From CAYLJJ01 sp964384025 (GTDB lineage Bacteria > Myxococcota_A > Bradymonadia > UBA7976 > UBA1532), in contig CAYLJJ010000005.1 of NCBI GenBank assembly GCA_964384025.1, forward strand, positions 1-64,000: a stretch of DNA of 64,000 bases. Direction: 5' to 3'. The position numbers and the translations under genes are program-made. Of this stretch, positions 47,039 through 57,462 are shown piece by piece. The notes under the pieces were generated by a model, which made no database searches, was not told the DNA's origin, and was given only the letters and a program-made list of their open reading frames with translations. Each line of letters begins with the position of its first letter. Within the stretch, counting starts at the first letter, position 1.

Positions 47039-47063
47039 TAAGAATGCAAACTGAGTTTGTTTT

Positions 47064-49013
47064 TCATCGGATCCAGAAAGACGCTGTATCATTGTTTGTA
47101 TTTGAAGGACCGGTATGAACTCCTACTGTTCCATTGTCACATTTCCATGTAACAATGCAGTCATTGCAATAATCTCCATGGTAACTTGGTCCATTTGCGC
47201 TTGAACCAATCCAAAGTCTAGGTCCCGTCCAACATCCGCTCCAAGACTGATAATTTATTAGATGTGGATTTGCGGCAATTTCAGATGTTTTTATGTTATG
47301 ACAGGTAATGTTTGCCGGAACCTGGTTTGAAGATCCAGGTGCTGTAAGCTTATTTTTTACAGCATCATCAAGTGTGCACTTATAGTCTTTAGCCCAATCA
47401 TCACGATGCGGGTTAATTTGATGTTCGCTAGGAGTTGCATATCTTATGTGAACAGCATCCTCTAGCAAGGATAAACCATTAATTTTATAGCTTCCTTGGC
47501 CAAAGAGACCGCGCACCTGATCTGAAAATACAGCAGCATAACCGTTCCAGAGACCTTCATCATCTGTTGTCAGATATTCAATTAGAGTCCAACCTCCTCC
47601 ATCTGTTGTCATATCACAGTAAACATCAAATGGATTAAGGCCTCCTTCTCCATCAGGGTCTATTTGGTAAATGTCACTACCATGTGACATGCCTGTTTCA
47701 AGTATGGTCAGGCATGATTTTGTGGATCCTTGAAATGTCCCATTCCATTCAGCTCCGTCAAAAACTCTAAGTCCCATAACTTGATCAAAATAAACAGTAC
47801 CGGCAACAGCTCCATCAGGAGGAAGCGCTAATGGGTTTAAAATCAACTTATCTGCACGTATTGTATCAGCTTGTACTGTCTGGGCTATAATCCCTCCATT
47901 AACATGGAGATCTGCTTGAGGGTTATCAATTCCAATGCCGATTTTAGACCCATTTTCGACTATAATATCGTGTGTATAGAGGGTTCCGCCGACATTTAAT
48001 TGACCAGAGGTTCCTGTATTAACATCTGTACGCATAAATTTGCTGGCATGTAAACCATCTATCTGGTCCGCATCAAGACCTGAGCCATCTCCATCAATTC
48101 CCATGATCATGTTTAGAATTCTTGTGGAAATATCTGGGTCTTGTATACTAAATAGTTCAGAACTGTCGATACCATCTAATCTGTCAGCATCAAGACCTGA
48201 ACCAGAACCATCAACATCAAGGAGTAAGATTTTTAGTGAGTTTGCATCGCGGACAAACGATGTGCTATCTAAACCATCTAGACGATCAGCATCAAGCCCT
48301 GAGCCTGCTCCGTCTTGTCCTCTTACCTGATCCATCATCTCATCAACTTTGAGAAAATCAGAACTATCGACACCATCAAGAAAGTCAGCATCGAGAGATG
48401 AACCTGCACCATCGACCTGTATCAAAGCATTTCGTACTTGTTCAGCACCAATAATAAAATCTGAGCTGTTCATACCATCTAGATGATCAGCATCCAGCTC
48501 GGAGCCTGTTCCATCCACAGAGCGAAGAGCGATCATTAAAGCTTCGGGTGTATCATAACCATCTTGGCCATCAAGGATGGCTGGCCCCACCCAGTTGCCC
48601 CCTTCATCTATTACCATCTGTTGCCCTACCCAAACTGTACGAGGATGAATATCTCCGGTGACATCGCTGGCGGAGAGAGCATAGGGGACACTCAAGGTGG
48701 GGTGTCGGGGAAGCAGCTCTGGACCTCCATCAACAGAGATCGATAGATAGAGGGGAGCCCCATCAAAAATCCCCTCTAAAGGAGAGAGCGCGCCCAAAAC
48801 AACAGAGTATCGACCTCCTTGAAGATCAAGGTTCTGCTCTTCAAACCAGATGGGTGCCCCACCCTCTGCTTCGCGATAGAAGCTGAAACGAAGCTGAGCA
48901 GGGCCTTCTTGAGGGAGCCCATTTTCGCCAATCAATACACCCTGTTGTTGGATGAGAGCAGGGGCAGCAAAGGCCAACTGGAAATTGAACCAAAAATAGA
49001 GGAAGGTTCTCAC
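47064..49013 (-). CDS. Fibre-like surface protein with a fibrinogen-like head
   Basis: GTG 49013, nine bases after GGGAG, gives 649 residues and a signal ([18 protein letters not shown]); the start matches that of the giant paralogue (GTG-AGA, then R-F-L or T-F-L). Order: N-terminal beta domain (about 25-160, [21 protein letters not shown]), five LDG stalk motifs (about 170-330), collar ([32 protein letters not shown]), and a fibrinogen-like C-terminal domain ([38 protein letters not shown]). The fibrinogen fold usually binds acetylated sugars or calcium-dependent ligands. It is the upstream gene of the pair, with its own sigma-70-type promoter. The N-terminal part has host-like composition, the rest is AT-rich. 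A recognition fibre is inferred. Confidence 0.92.
   Translation of the reverse strand: MRTFLYFWFNFQLAFAAPALIQQQGVLIGENGLPQEGPAQLRFSFYREAEGGAPIWFEEQNLDLQGGRYSVVLGALSPLEGIFDGAPLYLSISVDGGPELLPRHPTLSVPYALSASDVTGDIHPRTVWVGQQMVIDEGGNWVGPAILDGQDGYDTPEALMIALRSVDGTGSELDADHLDGMNSSDFIIGAEQVRNALIQVDGAGSSLDADFLDGVDSSDFLKVDEMMDQVRGQDGAGSGLDADRLDGLDSTSFVRDANSLKILLLDVDGSGSGLDADRLDGIDSSELFSIQDPDISTRILNMIMGIDGDGSGLDADQIDGLHASKFMRTDVNTGTSGQLNVGGTLYTHDIIVENGSKIGIGIDNPQADLHVNGGIIAQTVQADTIRADKLILNPLALPPDGAVAGTVYFDQVMGLRVFDGAEWNGTFQGSTKSCLTILETGMSHGSDIYQIDPDGEGGLNPFDVYCDMTTDGGGWTLIEYLTTDDEGLWNGYAAVFSDQVRGLFGQGSYKINGLSLLEDAVHIRYATPSEHQINPHRDDWAKDYKCTLDDAVKNKLTAPGSSNQVPANITCHNIKTSEIAANPHLINYQSWSGCWTGPRLWIGSSANGPSYHGDYCNDCIVTWKCDNGTVGVHTGPSNTNNDTASFWIR
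48040..48545. repeat. Five LDG-type stalk motifs in the fibrinogen-headed protein
   Basis: Five units encode [56 protein letters not shown] and [14 protein letters not shown]. Number and spacing match the five units of the giant paralogue, so the two stalks probably have the same length. Confidence 0.82.
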
Positions 49014-49044
49014 AGTTTTAGTCTCCCTGTAGTCTTGAACTAAA

Positions 49045-49073
49045 GATATAGCTCGCTGAGCTTGTATTTTCAA
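49045..49073 (-). promoter_or_regulatory. Sigma-70-type promoter for the fibrinogen-headed gene
   Basis: On the minus strand TTGAAA (49073-49068) is followed by exactly 17 bases and TATATC (49050-49045). Five of six -35 positions and four of six -10 positions match the consensus. A start near 49038 gives a leader of about 25 bases ahead of GGGAG and the GTG at 49013. The transcript probably reads on into the giant gene. Confidence 0.6.
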
Positions 49074-49242
49074 TTACCAACTTGTAAGGTGTGAATTGAA
49101 ATTGGTGAAAATCGTTTAACTTGCTTGAATTACTGCGTTTTTTTCTTAAGAAACAATCAGCTTGATTAGAATTTTTGTAGATATTTTAGCTGTGTCAGCG
49201 GAGTTTCCGAAGGTGCTGAAACACGACGAGGAAAGCGACAAA
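49074..49242. other. AT-rich divergent intergenic region
   Basis: This stretch is very AT-rich and lies between the divergent adhesin and Cys-rich lipoprotein genes. It contains a 12-base perfect palindrome TTTCTTAAGAAA at 49142-49153, preceded by a T-run, which might be a regulator site. A plus-strand promoter for the lipoprotein must lie here, but I found no convincing pair of hexamers. Confidence 0.35.
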
Positions 49243-49254
49243 TTGAAAAATACA

Positions 49255-52200
49255 ATGCGCACGGCATGGTTATGGACAACGCTCCTGCTGTTCTCTCTGG
49301 CTTGTGATGATGGGGAGAGTACGGATGCTAAAGATGTTGTCTCTCCCCAAGATTCGCAAATCGATCTAAAGGAGCCTGATACGGGCCCTCAGATGGACAG
49401 TGCCTCGATCTTTGACACAGGCGATGCTCAGTCAGAGTTTGAGGTTGTGGATGTTGGTAGCTGTCTCAACGACGAGGACTGTCCAGAGAGTCACTGGTGT
49501 GATGAGGGGCTCTGCGTTGAGGGTTGTCGGAATCACCAAGGTTGTGCCTTGGGGGAGCGTTGTCTGGATCATCTTTGCCAAAGTCCAGAACCCTGTGAGG
49601 AAGATGAAGAGTGCGCTCCAGAGCAATATTGCCAAGAGGGCGAATGTTTTCAAGGCTGTCGGCTCGACAACCCTTGCTCGGCTGGACCTCAAGGAGAAAA
49701 CCGGGGCTGCCATCCAGATTCCCACCGTTGCGAAGAGATGCCAGACTGCTGTGATGTTGAAGGGAGCTGTGAGCCCCGCTTTCCAGAAGAGTGTGATTTG
49801 GAGTCCTGTGGTGAGTCACAGCCTTGTCCTGGAAATATGATCTGTATGGAGAGTGGAGCTTGTGTTGAATCGAGCAATTGTCGCTCCAATGAAGATTGCT
49901 TGAATACACGCATCTGCATCAATGAATTATGCCAGGAACGTTGTACTACCAATTCAGATTGTCCTGGAGAACGAATCTGTTTGGATGGATTCTGTCCTGA
50001 AGCTGAATTCTGTCAGACAGATTTAGACTGCGATATTGGTCGATTTTGCCTTGATGAAAGATGTATTAATTCTTGTGGATCTGGAGCTCCCTGTCCAGGA
50101 TCGCAAATTTGTGGTGATGATGGAGGATGCCATGAACCTGAACTTTGCGAAGATGATATTGATTGCTTTGAATTCCGTCGTTGTATCAGTGGAAATTGCC
50201 AAGAGTTATGTTTCGAAGATAGCGACTGTCCCGGTTCACGCCTCTGTGTAGAGGGTCTCTGCCCTGAAGCTCAGATATGTTTAGGTGAACAAGATTGTGA
50301 TTTTGGGCGGGTTTGTCTACAAAACATCTGTATTGGTGCATGCAATCCAGAAAATCCTTGCAGTGGCGCTCAAATTTGTCGGGAAGATGGTTTATGCCAA
50401 GAACCAGAACTGTGCCAAAATTCAGATGATTGTTTATTTGATCGTGTATGTATCAGGAACGATTGCATCGATCTTTGCTCAGAGAACTCTGACTGTCCTG
50501 GAAGCCGTAGTTGTCAAATCGAGACTGGAATTTGTCCCGAAGCAGAAAGATGTTTATCTGATAATGATTGTAACACTGGGCGTGTATGTTATAATGAGAC
50601 TTGTATCGACCAGTGTAACGGGGAGAATCCATGCCATGGAAACCAAACCTGTGATGAATCTGGAATTTGTCGAGAAGCTGAAGAGTGTTTTGATGATTTA
50701 GACTGTTTCGGAACTCGTGTATGCCAGTCTAGCACATGCAGCGATGCGTGTGCTAACAATTCAGATTGTGAAGGTACGCGTGAATGCGATGTGATCAGCG
50801 GGCATTGTCCTGAACCATTACAGTGTTTTATTGCTGAAGATTGTGATCAAAACCGACTCTGTATTGAAAACATCTGTATTGAAAGTTGCGATCTTGATCA
50901 TCCATGTCCTGGGACACAGTATTGTGACGAGGGTCTATGCCAAGAGGGAGAGAATTGTGACGTTGATTCTGATTGCCTAGGAGAACGAGTATGTGAGATT
51001 AATATTTGCCAAGAACCATGTTCTCAAGATGTCGATTGTTCACCAGGACAGTCCTGTGATGACGATGGACATTGTCAAGAGCCAAACCATTGTCGTCGAG
51101 ATGATGTTTGCTTAACAGGACGAATCTGCGCAGGAGGACAATGCGTCGCGCCTCAATGTGAACGGCATGGAGAATGTATAGAATCTGAAAGTTGTGTTGA
51201 TCGCCTTTGTATGTTGCCTATCGAACCTACCTGTTCTGAAGAATGTTCTGCTGGACAAATTTGTACCGGACAAGTATGTTTAACCCCTGGGCCATGCTCT
51301 GTTGACCAGGACTGTCCTGAGGCTCGCCCCGTTTGTTCCCAAGGAGTTTGTCGATCTTGCAGAGTTGATTCTGATTGCTATCAGTCTGAAAGTTGTATAA
51401 ATGGACGTTGTATGCCGTTTGGTGAATGCGAATTTGATGAAGATTGCCCAGGTCTACAAACCTGCCTTAATAATTCATGTTCATTCTCAGAACCATGTAT
51501 AAATGATCGTTTCGAAGACAATTCTCATCCCATACTGATGGACAGGACCTATTCAGATCTAGTATTATGTGATGGTGAAGAAGATCGGTTTTTTCTAGTT
51601 TTAGAGGAGGGAGAAGGTTTAGAAGTTACTCTGATATATGATCCTAGCGAGGAACTTACTCTTGAACTACTCGCTGGCTCTACTCCTCCAATAAAGAGCA
51701 GCTATGCAGTGGGAATAGAAAAAATCGGCATTCTCCCATCAGAAAACATCACAAGAGAAATTGAAATTAATGTCAAAGGTCGCTTAGGTCAACCAGTTGA
51801 ATATTCATTGGATATCAAGAAGATTGACTATTGTCCATCTGATGGGTTTGAAGGTCCAACAGGTAATGATTATGTTCTTAACGCCACTCCGGTTGATCTT
51901 TCTGATCATTTCTTACGTTTGTGCGAAGAAGATCAGGACTGGTTGAAACTAAATCTGCCTATTGGATCTCATCTTCAGATAGTCCCTGAAATTATTGGTG
52001 AGGGACAAATAGATATAACAATCTTAAACGAAGAGGAAGAAATTGTCGCTCAAGGAGAACAAATTGAGACCGATATCCTCGCTGGAGGAATATATTATGT
52101 TAAAATAGTTGGAAATCAGACTATGGAGCTGGTACTCCGGTCTAACATTGGACTTAGTGAGAGTGGAAGAGAACAGGCGTGTGATGCTGCTCCAGCCTTG

Positions 52201-54060
52201 GCAGTAAATCAATCAATTGAATTCCCAAGAAGAGAAAATCTTACACATTTCGACACACAGTGTGCTTTTAATAACACCTCCGACGAAATATTTAAGATTC
52301 ATCTTGATGAAGACAGCCATTTGTCATTTAGTTCTACTGAAAGAGATGATATTGATTTCTCATTTATGAGAGATTGTGGTGGTGAAGAATTATGTGGTCT
52401 TCTTAACCAGGAACATCGACTTGAGGCTGGTGATTGGTACGTTATCGCTAATCATAGCCAAATGTCTGGCAGGCTTGAGCTTACGATGGATATATTGCCT
52501 GCTCATTGTGACGAGGATGAAGACTGTCCAGGTGATAGTTTATGCAACCTAGATGGATGTCATCCACCTTGCGAGCCTCTAAGTTGTCCAGGCGCTCAGA
52601 TCTGTGATAATCAACGTTGTCAAGAACCGATAAATTGTCTAGACGATGAAGATTGTCTTGGTTTACGTGTGTGTGAAAATCTTACTTGTATAGATCTTGG
52701 ATGTCAGACTCATGATGAATGCCCGTTTCTTTGCGTCAACCGAGCATGTGAAGACTCAATTGTAACTTTTTGTAGCCAAGAGCAACCTTGTCCAGTTCCA
52801 CAAGTTTGTACTCCTCTTGGTGCCTGTGTCTTAGATGCTCCCTGTTCTGATAGCGCAGATTGCCCTGAAGGTCTGGGGTTTTGTGACCAAGGCAGTTGTG
52901 TTTCATGTATCCATGATAGCGATTGTACAAATTCTGAAAGTTGTAATTATGGGCGTTGTCATCTCGTAAGAGGTTGTCAAGTCGATGATGATTGTCCCGG
53001 TGAGCGCCATTGTTTAAACTCTGAATGCAGAACAGGAATTTGTGAATTTGATACTTTGGATCTTCTTGAAAATCCAACACTTCAGACTAGAGCTTATACT
53101 GACCTAATATTGTGTGATGGAGACATAGATGTTTATAATATCGAGATTCCAGGAGGTGAGGGTCTCTCCATTACTCTTCGTCATGATCCATATGTAGATT
53201 TGTTAATGGAGATCCAATCTCCAGCTACTCTTGATACAATTATGGTCAGCGATGAATTCGGATCAGTAGAACGTCTTATAATTCCTCCGGCTCAAGAGAT
53301 GCGAAATTGGGCTTTGGTGGTTGCGGGACAAAATGGTTATTCAATACCATATAGTTTGGACTTACGCACTATTTCACAAGATAGCTGTATTCCAGACGAA
53401 CTAGAGGGTCCTCACGGAAATAACAACCAACAACAAGCCAGCTTTATATCAACAGGGAGTTACAATATCTCTCTATGTGAAGGAGATCATGATTGGTTCC
53501 AAGCGCGACTTGCCCCGGGCACTCGTGCGACCGTCGAAATTTCAGAGCCGTTACCAAATCTTGAAGTATTTGATGAGTTCGGTGAACTTATACTGCAAGA
53601 ATCAGGCAGCTTCGATTCTTTGTCGGAAAGGGCTTACTATATTCATATATATGGAGATGCAGGAACATACGAACTTTCCTTTCAAGTTAATTCGAGCGAG
53701 AATCCTCTTGAACAAAGATGTGTTCAGGCCGAAGAAATCCAAATTGGTCAACCACTCATCATAAATCCGAGTATTGGAACACAGGTGTTCCATCCAAGCT
53801 GTGGTTCTGCAGAAGCTGATTCATTTGTCGCCATGTTCGAACTTTTTGAGCCATCTTCTATAAATATTGATGTAAATGGAGCGCACCTAGGTGCAATAAT
53901 TTCAGTCCAAGCAGATTGTCAAGATTCCGAGAGTGAATTAATCTGTGTTACCGCTCAGGAGGGACGCATCGAAAATCTATCCCTCAACGCAGGAAGCTAT
54001 TTCATTTTGGTCCAGGAGAGCACTCAAGATCGTCTTGAGCTTATCCTATCTACAAACTGA
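49255..54060 (+). CDS. Large Cys-rich lipoprotein with duplicated Cys-block plus three PPC domains
   Basis: ATG 49255 starts the lipoprotein signal MRTAWLWTTLLLFSLAC; a TTG at 49243, better placed after GAGGAAAG, would add four residues. The 1,601 residues contain a long array of Cys-rich units of the form CxxDxDCxxxxxCxxxxC (about 65-745, roughly two dozen). Three PPC-like segments follow (about 748-1080, marked EEDRF, DQDWL, SDEIF). A second, shorter Cys-rich block comes next (about 1084-1260), then three more PPC-like segments (GDIDVY, DHDWF, ADSFV). So the plan [Cys block + 3 PPC] occurs twice. The first 200 residues have host-like codons; beyond about 49870 the gene is AT-rich. It is the long cousin of the lipoprotein at 3224-6298. 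Surface binding is inferred. Confidence 0.9.
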   Translation: MRTAWLWTTLLLFSLACDDGESTDAKDVVSPQDSQIDLKEPDTGPQMDSASIFDTGDAQSEFEVVDVGSCLNDEDCPESHWCDEGLCVEGCRNHQGCALGERCLDHLCQSPEPCEEDEECAPEQYCQEGECFQGCRLDNPCSAGPQGENRGCHPDSHRCEEMPDCCDVEGSCEPRFPEECDLESCGESQPCPGNMICMESGACVESSNCRSNEDCLNTRICINELCQERCTTNSDCPGERICLDGFCPEAEFCQTDLDCDIGRFCLDERCINSCGSGAPCPGSQICGDDGGCHEPELCEDDIDCFEFRRCISGNCQELCFEDSDCPGSRLCVEGLCPEAQICLGEQDCDFGRVCLQNICIGACNPENPCSGAQICREDGLCQEPELCQNSDDCLFDRVCIRNDCIDLCSENSDCPGSRSCQIETGICPEAERCLSDNDCNTGRVCYNETCIDQCNGENPCHGNQTCDESGICREAEECFDDLDCFGTRVCQSSTCSDACANNSDCEGTRECDVISGHCPEPLQCFIAEDCDQNRLCIENICIESCDLDHPCPGTQYCDEGLCQEGENCDVDSDCLGERVCEINICQEPCSQDVDCSPGQSCDDDGHCQEPNHCRRDDVCLTGRICAGGQCVAPQCERHGECIESESCVDRLCMLPIEPTCSEECSAGQICTGQVCLTPGPCSVDQDCPEARPVCSQGVCRSCRVDSDCYQSESCINGRCMPFGECEFDEDCPGLQTCLNNSCSFSEPCINDRFEDNSHPILMDRTYSDLVLCDGEEDRFFLVLEEGEGLEVTLIYDPSEELTLELLAGSTPPIKSSYAVGIEKIGILPSENITREIEINVKGRLGQPVEYSLDIKKIDYCPSDGFEGPTGNDYVLNATPVDLSDHFLRLCEEDQDWLKLNLPIGSHLQIVPEIIGEGQIDITILNEEEEIVAQGEQIETDILAGGIYYVKIVGNQTMELVLRSNIGLSESGREQACDAAPALAVNQSIEFPRRENLTHFDTQCAFNNTSDEIFKIHLDEDSHLSFSSTERDDIDFSFMRDCGGEELCGLLNQEHRLEAGDWYVIANHSQMSGRLELTMDILPAHCDEDEDCPGDSLCNLDGCHPPCEPLSCPGAQICDNQRCQEPINCLDDEDCLGLRVCENLTCIDLGCQTHDECPFLCVNRACEDSIVTFCSQEQPCPVPQVCTPLGACVLDAPCSDSADCPEGLGFCDQGSCVSCIHDSDCTNSESCNYGRCHLVRGCQVDDDCPGERHCLNSECRTGICEFDTLDLLENPTLQTRAYTDLILCDGDIDVYNIEIPGGEGLSITLRHDPYVDLLMEIQSPATLDTIMVSDEFGSVERLIIPPAQEMRNWALVVAGQNGYSIPYSLDLRTISQDSCIPDELEGPHGNNNQQQASFISTGSYNISLCEGDHDWFQARLAPGTRATVEISEPLPNLEVFDEFGELILQESGSFDSLSERAYYIHIYGDAGTYELSFQVNSSENPLEQRCVQAEEIQIGQPLIINPSIGTQVFHPSCGSAEADSFVAMFELFEPSSINIDVNGAHLGAIISVQADCQDSESELICVTAQEGRIENLSLNAGSYFILVQESTQDRLELILSTN

Positions 54061-54203
54061 ACGATCACAGGATCCAGCGAGACGATCTCTAAGAGTTTGT
54101 CAGCTCTTCTGAGGAGCTGTTCTGGAGGCTCACAGAAAAATACTGTCCCTTTCGACGAGCCATCCTTTAGCCTCGACGCACAACGATTTCTTGCTGAGAG
54201 TCC

Positions 54204-56996
54204 ATGTCCAACCTCGATCTAAAGGCGCTCATCGGCCTCCTCAACCCTGTTTGTAAACGCAACCTAGAGGTCGCAGCGAGCCTCTGTGTCAACCGCAAAC
54301 ATTATGAAGTCACGCTAGAGCACCTGCTCTTGGTACTCTTGGAGGATCAGAGCGCTGATCTGCTTCAGGCGGTCCTCTACTTCGGCCGCGATCCCGAGCG
54401 CCTTAAGGGGGGGCTTCAGCGCTCACTTGAGAAGATGAAGCGGGGGAATACAGGTCGTCCAGTATTTTCTCCCTTCTTGATGAGTTGGATCAGTCGCGCC
54501 TGGATGATCACTTCAGTTGATTTTAGAACCACTGAAGTGCGCTCAGGCTTCCTGCTCTTGGCGCTGCTGGAGAACCCTGGGCGCTATGTCACAGGTGACT
54601 ATATAGATTTCCTCGATTCTCTCTCTAAGGAAGAGCTGCGGCTCCACTTCCACGACATTTTGAGAGGCTCTTCAGAGTCTCCCAAGATCAGTCGTCGAGC
54701 CGGTGGGCTGGAGGAGGGTACTGAGGGAGAGCTACAGACGCAGGACTGGTCAGGTGAGGGCAGCGCGCTGGGGCTTTACACCCAGAACTTTACCCAACGA
54801 GCCCGTGAGGAGCAGATCGATCCTGTCTTTGGGCGTGATCGGGAGATCCGCCAGATGATCGATATCCTCGCTCGGCGTCGTAAGAACAACCCCATCATCG
54901 TGGGTGAAGCAGGAGTGGGCAAGACCGCGCTGGCCGAGGGCCTCGCGCTGCGCATCGCTGAGGAAGATGTACCCGAGCTGCTGCTGGAGGTGGAGATCAT
55001 CTGCCTGGATCTAGGGCTTCTTCAAGCGGGAGCAGGCATCAAGGGAGAGTTTGAGGCTCGGCTCAAGCAGGTGATCGATGAGGTCAAAGCCTCGCCCAAG
55101 CCGATCGTGCTCTTTATCGATGAGGCGCACACTCTCATCGGTGCAGGAGGGAGCGAGGGGGGCAGTGATGCGGCCAACCTGCTCAAGCCCGCCCTGGCCC
55201 GAGGTGAACTGCGTACCATCGCCGCCACCACTTGGTCTGAATATAAGAAATATTTTGAGAAGGACGCAGCCCTCTCTCGACGTTTTCAGTTGGTAAAACT
55301 GGAGGAGCCCAACATCGAGGAGACCGTGGTGATGCTGCGAGGGCTGCGCAGTCGCTTTGAGGTCGCTCATCAGGTGATCATCCGGGATGATGCTCTGGTG
55401 GCCGCGGCGGAGTTGGGATCGCGCTATATCTCAGGTCGTCTCCAACCCGATAAGGGGGTTGATCTCATCGACACTGGGGGCGCTCGAGTCAAGGTGGCGC
55501 TGAGCGCTAAGCCTGCCCTCCTGGAGGAGTGTGAACGCCTGATTCAGACCCATGATCGAGAGCTGGAGGTTTTGCGCCGCGATCTGGAGAGCTGTGCCTC
55601 TCCTGTCGAGGGCCGTATCGCTGAGCTGGAGGACCTCATCGCCGAGGCAGATAGGGAGCGAAGCCGCCTTCAGAAGCTTTGGGAGCGAGAGCAGGAGGCT
55701 GCTCAGGCAGTGATCAAGGCTCGTGAAGCGCTTTGGGCTTATAAAGAGGCAGAGGAGTCGCCCGATTTAGAGCAACTGGAGAAGCTTCAGGGGAAGGTCA
55801 GGGTCCTGCTTCGACATCTCAAAGAGCTACAGGGCAAGGAGGGCCTTGTTAGCGTTGAGGTTACTCCAGAGATCATCGCCCAAGTGGTGAGTGATTGGAC
55901 CGGGATCCCCCTGGGGCGCATGGTCAAGGATCAGGCCCGCGCGCTCCTGGATTTTGAGGAGCGCTTGGGGGAGCGCATCAAGGGGCAGGAGCAGGTCCTC
56001 CAGATGGTCGGTGAGGGGATTCGAGCTGCTAAGGCGGGCCTTAAGGACCCCAAGACACCGCTGGGGGTCTTTCTCTTTGTTGGCCCCAGCGGCGTGGGTA
56101 AGACAGAGACAGGTTTGGGAGTCGCTGATCTTCTCTTTGGTGGAGATCGCTTCCTCACCACGGTCAATATGTCGGAGTTCCAAGAAAAGCACACCGTCTC
56201 CCGGCTGATCGGCTCTCCTCCTGGTTATGTTGGCTATGGTCAGGGTGGAGTGCTCACTGAGGCGGTGCGACAGCGCCCCTACTCTGTTGTTCTCCTCGAT
56301 GAAGCGGAGAAGGCCAACTCCGAGGTGCTCAACCTCTTCTACCAAGTCTTTGACAAGGGGACCTTGGCAGATGGAGAGGGTCGGGTCATCGACTTTAAGA
56401 ACACAGTGATCTTCCTTACCGTAAACCTGGGCTCAGAGCTGATCATGAAGCAGTGCGCGCGTGGGCGACGACCCCCGGCGGAGTCCCTCATCAAGAAGAT
56501 CCGTCCGATCCTCAGCGCGCACTTTAAGCCCGCCCTCCTGGCGCGAATGAACATCGTCCCCTTCCTCCCCATCAGCCCCGGTGTGATGCAAAGCATCACC
56601 CGTCTTAAGCTGGGACATCTGGCGGATCGTTTGATGGAGAGCCACAAGATGAAGCTGGGCCTGGATCCTAAAGTTGTGCGCGCCATCGCGGATCGTTGCA
56701 CTGAGGTAGAGACGGGGGCTCGTAACGTTGATCACATCATCGCGGGCAGTTTGTTGCCCCAGATCTCCACGGCGATCTTAGAGCAGATGGCGATCGGGCC
56801 GCTGCCTGAGTATCTGGACATCGGCCTAGATGAGCGAGGGGGCTTCTGCTTTCACTTTGGAGAGGAGGCTAGGGAGTTTGAGGAGGGGGGGGAGGACCTG
56901 GAGGAGGTGGAGGACCTGGAGGAGGTGGAGGCTCCAAGAGCCTCCTCTGACGACGCTCCCTCCTCCGTTCTCGGCGATGACGACCCTGTCCTCTGA
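54204..56996 (+). CDS. tssH: ClpV (TssH), type VI secretion AAA+ ATPase
   Basis: ClpV disassembles contracted T6SS sheaths. The protein has the N-domain (residues 10-150, [14 protein letters not shown]), a first AAA+ domain with Walker A GEAGVGKT at 234-241, the ClpV signatures [17 protein letters not shown] and [13 protein letters not shown], a coiled-coil middle domain (about 460-570), and a second AAA+ domain with Walker A GPSGVGKT at 627-634, pore loop [10 protein letters not shown] and [10 protein letters not shown]. ClpB and ClpC lack the [13 protein letters not shown] wording. The C-terminal 40 residues are an acidic tail ([10 protein letters not shown]) encoded by DNA shared, antisense, with the next gene. 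No other T6SS gene is in the window. The start has only weak GAGAG upstream. Confidence 0.93.
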   Translation: MSNLDLKALIGLLNPVCKRNLEVAASLCVNRKHYEVTLEHLLLVLLEDQSADLLQAVLYFGRDPERLKGGLQRSLEKMKRGNTGRPVFSPFLMSWISRAWMITSVDFRTTEVRSGFLLLALLENPGRYVTGDYIDFLDSLSKEELRLHFHDILRGSSESPKISRRAGGLEEGTEGELQTQDWSGEGSALGLYTQNFTQRAREEQIDPVFGRDREIRQMIDILARRRKNNPIIVGEAGVGKTALAEGLALRIAEEDVPELLLEVEIICLDLGLLQAGAGIKGEFEARLKQVIDEVKASPKPIVLFIDEAHTLIGAGGSEGGSDAANLLKPALARGELRTIAATTWSEYKKYFEKDAALSRRFQLVKLEEPNIEETVVMLRGLRSRFEVAHQVIIRDDALVAAAELGSRYISGRLQPDKGVDLIDTGGARVKVALSAKPALLEECERLIQTHDRELEVLRRDLESCASPVEGRIAELEDLIAEADRERSRLQKLWEREQEAAQAVIKAREALWAYKEAEESPDLEQLEKLQGKVRVLLRHLKELQGKEGLVSVEVTPEIIAQVVSDWTGIPLGRMVKDQARALLDFEERLGERIKGQEQVLQMVGEGIRAAKAGLKDPKTPLGVFLFVGPSGVGKTETGLGVADLLFGGDRFLTTVNMSEFQEKHTVSRLIGSPPGYVGYGQGGVLTEAVRQRPYSVVLLDEAEKANSEVLNLFYQVFDKGTLADGEGRVIDFKNTVIFLTVNLGSELIMKQCARGRRPPAESLIKKIRPILSAHFKPALLARMNIVPFLPISPGVMQSITRLKLGHLADRLMESHKMKLGLDPKVVRAIADRCTEVETGARNVDHIIAGSLLPQISTAILEQMAIGPLPEYLDIGLDERGGFCFHFGEEAREFEEGGEDLEEVEDLEEVEAPRASSDDAPSSVLGDDDPVL

Positions 56997-57462
56997 ACTC
57001 TCCTCGCATCTCTTTGAGCGCTTTACGTTGAGTGGGGCTCAGCTTGGACATCAGATCCAGCATCAGGCCCACGCGATGCTTCTTGAGCGCCACCTCTGAC
57101 TTGCTGAGGAGCTCCAAGCTCTTCATCACCTCACCTCTATTGGGCAGGCCCTCTCCCCCAAAGAGCTGGCGTAGCTTCAGGCGCGCGATCTTTACTTCAG
57201 CGTTCAAGCGGATCCCCTGAGCTTCAGAGGCAAAGGCCATCTTCTTAAGCTCTTCACGAGTTGCCTCGTCCAACTCCAAGCGCTTGGCGATGCGATCCAG
57301 CATCTCAGGGCGAATCCCCTTACTCATGGGACCCATCCCTCTACCCTGAGCCTGGCCTTCCCAATGTCCAGGGCCTCTACGACCTTCACCTGGACCCCAG
57401 GGAGGCTCAGCTTGCACAGGGAGCGCCAGCAAGAGCGCAGCGGCGATAAATAGACTCCTCAT
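56869..57462 (-). CDS. Periplasmic Spy/CpxP-like protein with Pro-rich tail
   Basis: The product has 197 residues with a Sec signal (MRSLFIAAALLLALPVQA). The middle (50-150) is helical with the LTxxQ-like motif L-S-P-T-Q-R-K-A-L-K-E-M of Spy/CpxP/zinc-resistance proteins, which act as periplasmic chaperones or metal sensors. An Arg-rich stretch ([12 protein letters not shown]) leads to a proline tail of PPPPPG units. Its last 128 bases overlap the 3' end of tssH on the other strand; the repeated 18-base unit there encodes acidic residues one way and Pro/Gly the other. It overlaps the anti-sigma-like gene by four bases. It is the third gene of an ECF sigma operon, so envelope stress or metal response is inferred. 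Confidence 0.82.
   Translation of the reverse strand: MRSLFIAAALLLALPVQAEPPWGPGEGRRGPGHWEGQAQGRGMGPMSKGIRPEMLDRIAKRLELDEATREELKKMAFASEAQGIRLNAEVKIARLKLRQLFGGEGLPNRGEVMKSLELLSKSEVALKKHRVGLMLDLMSKLSPTQRKALKEMRGEFRGQGRHRRERRRERRQRRLLEPPPPPGPPPPPGPPPPPQTP

Noticed and set aside
46997..47092. ATG start at 47092 for the giant protein
   Set aside because: It would overlap the upstream paralogue and place 32 extra residues ahead of the signal peptide; GTG 46996 has AGGAG at seven bases and matches the paralogue's start.
37886..54060. AT-rich region as a prophage, integrative element or simple foreign island
   Set aside because: No integrase, transposase, tRNA, attachment repeat or phage structural gene is present, and the 5' ends of the three genes have host-like composition.
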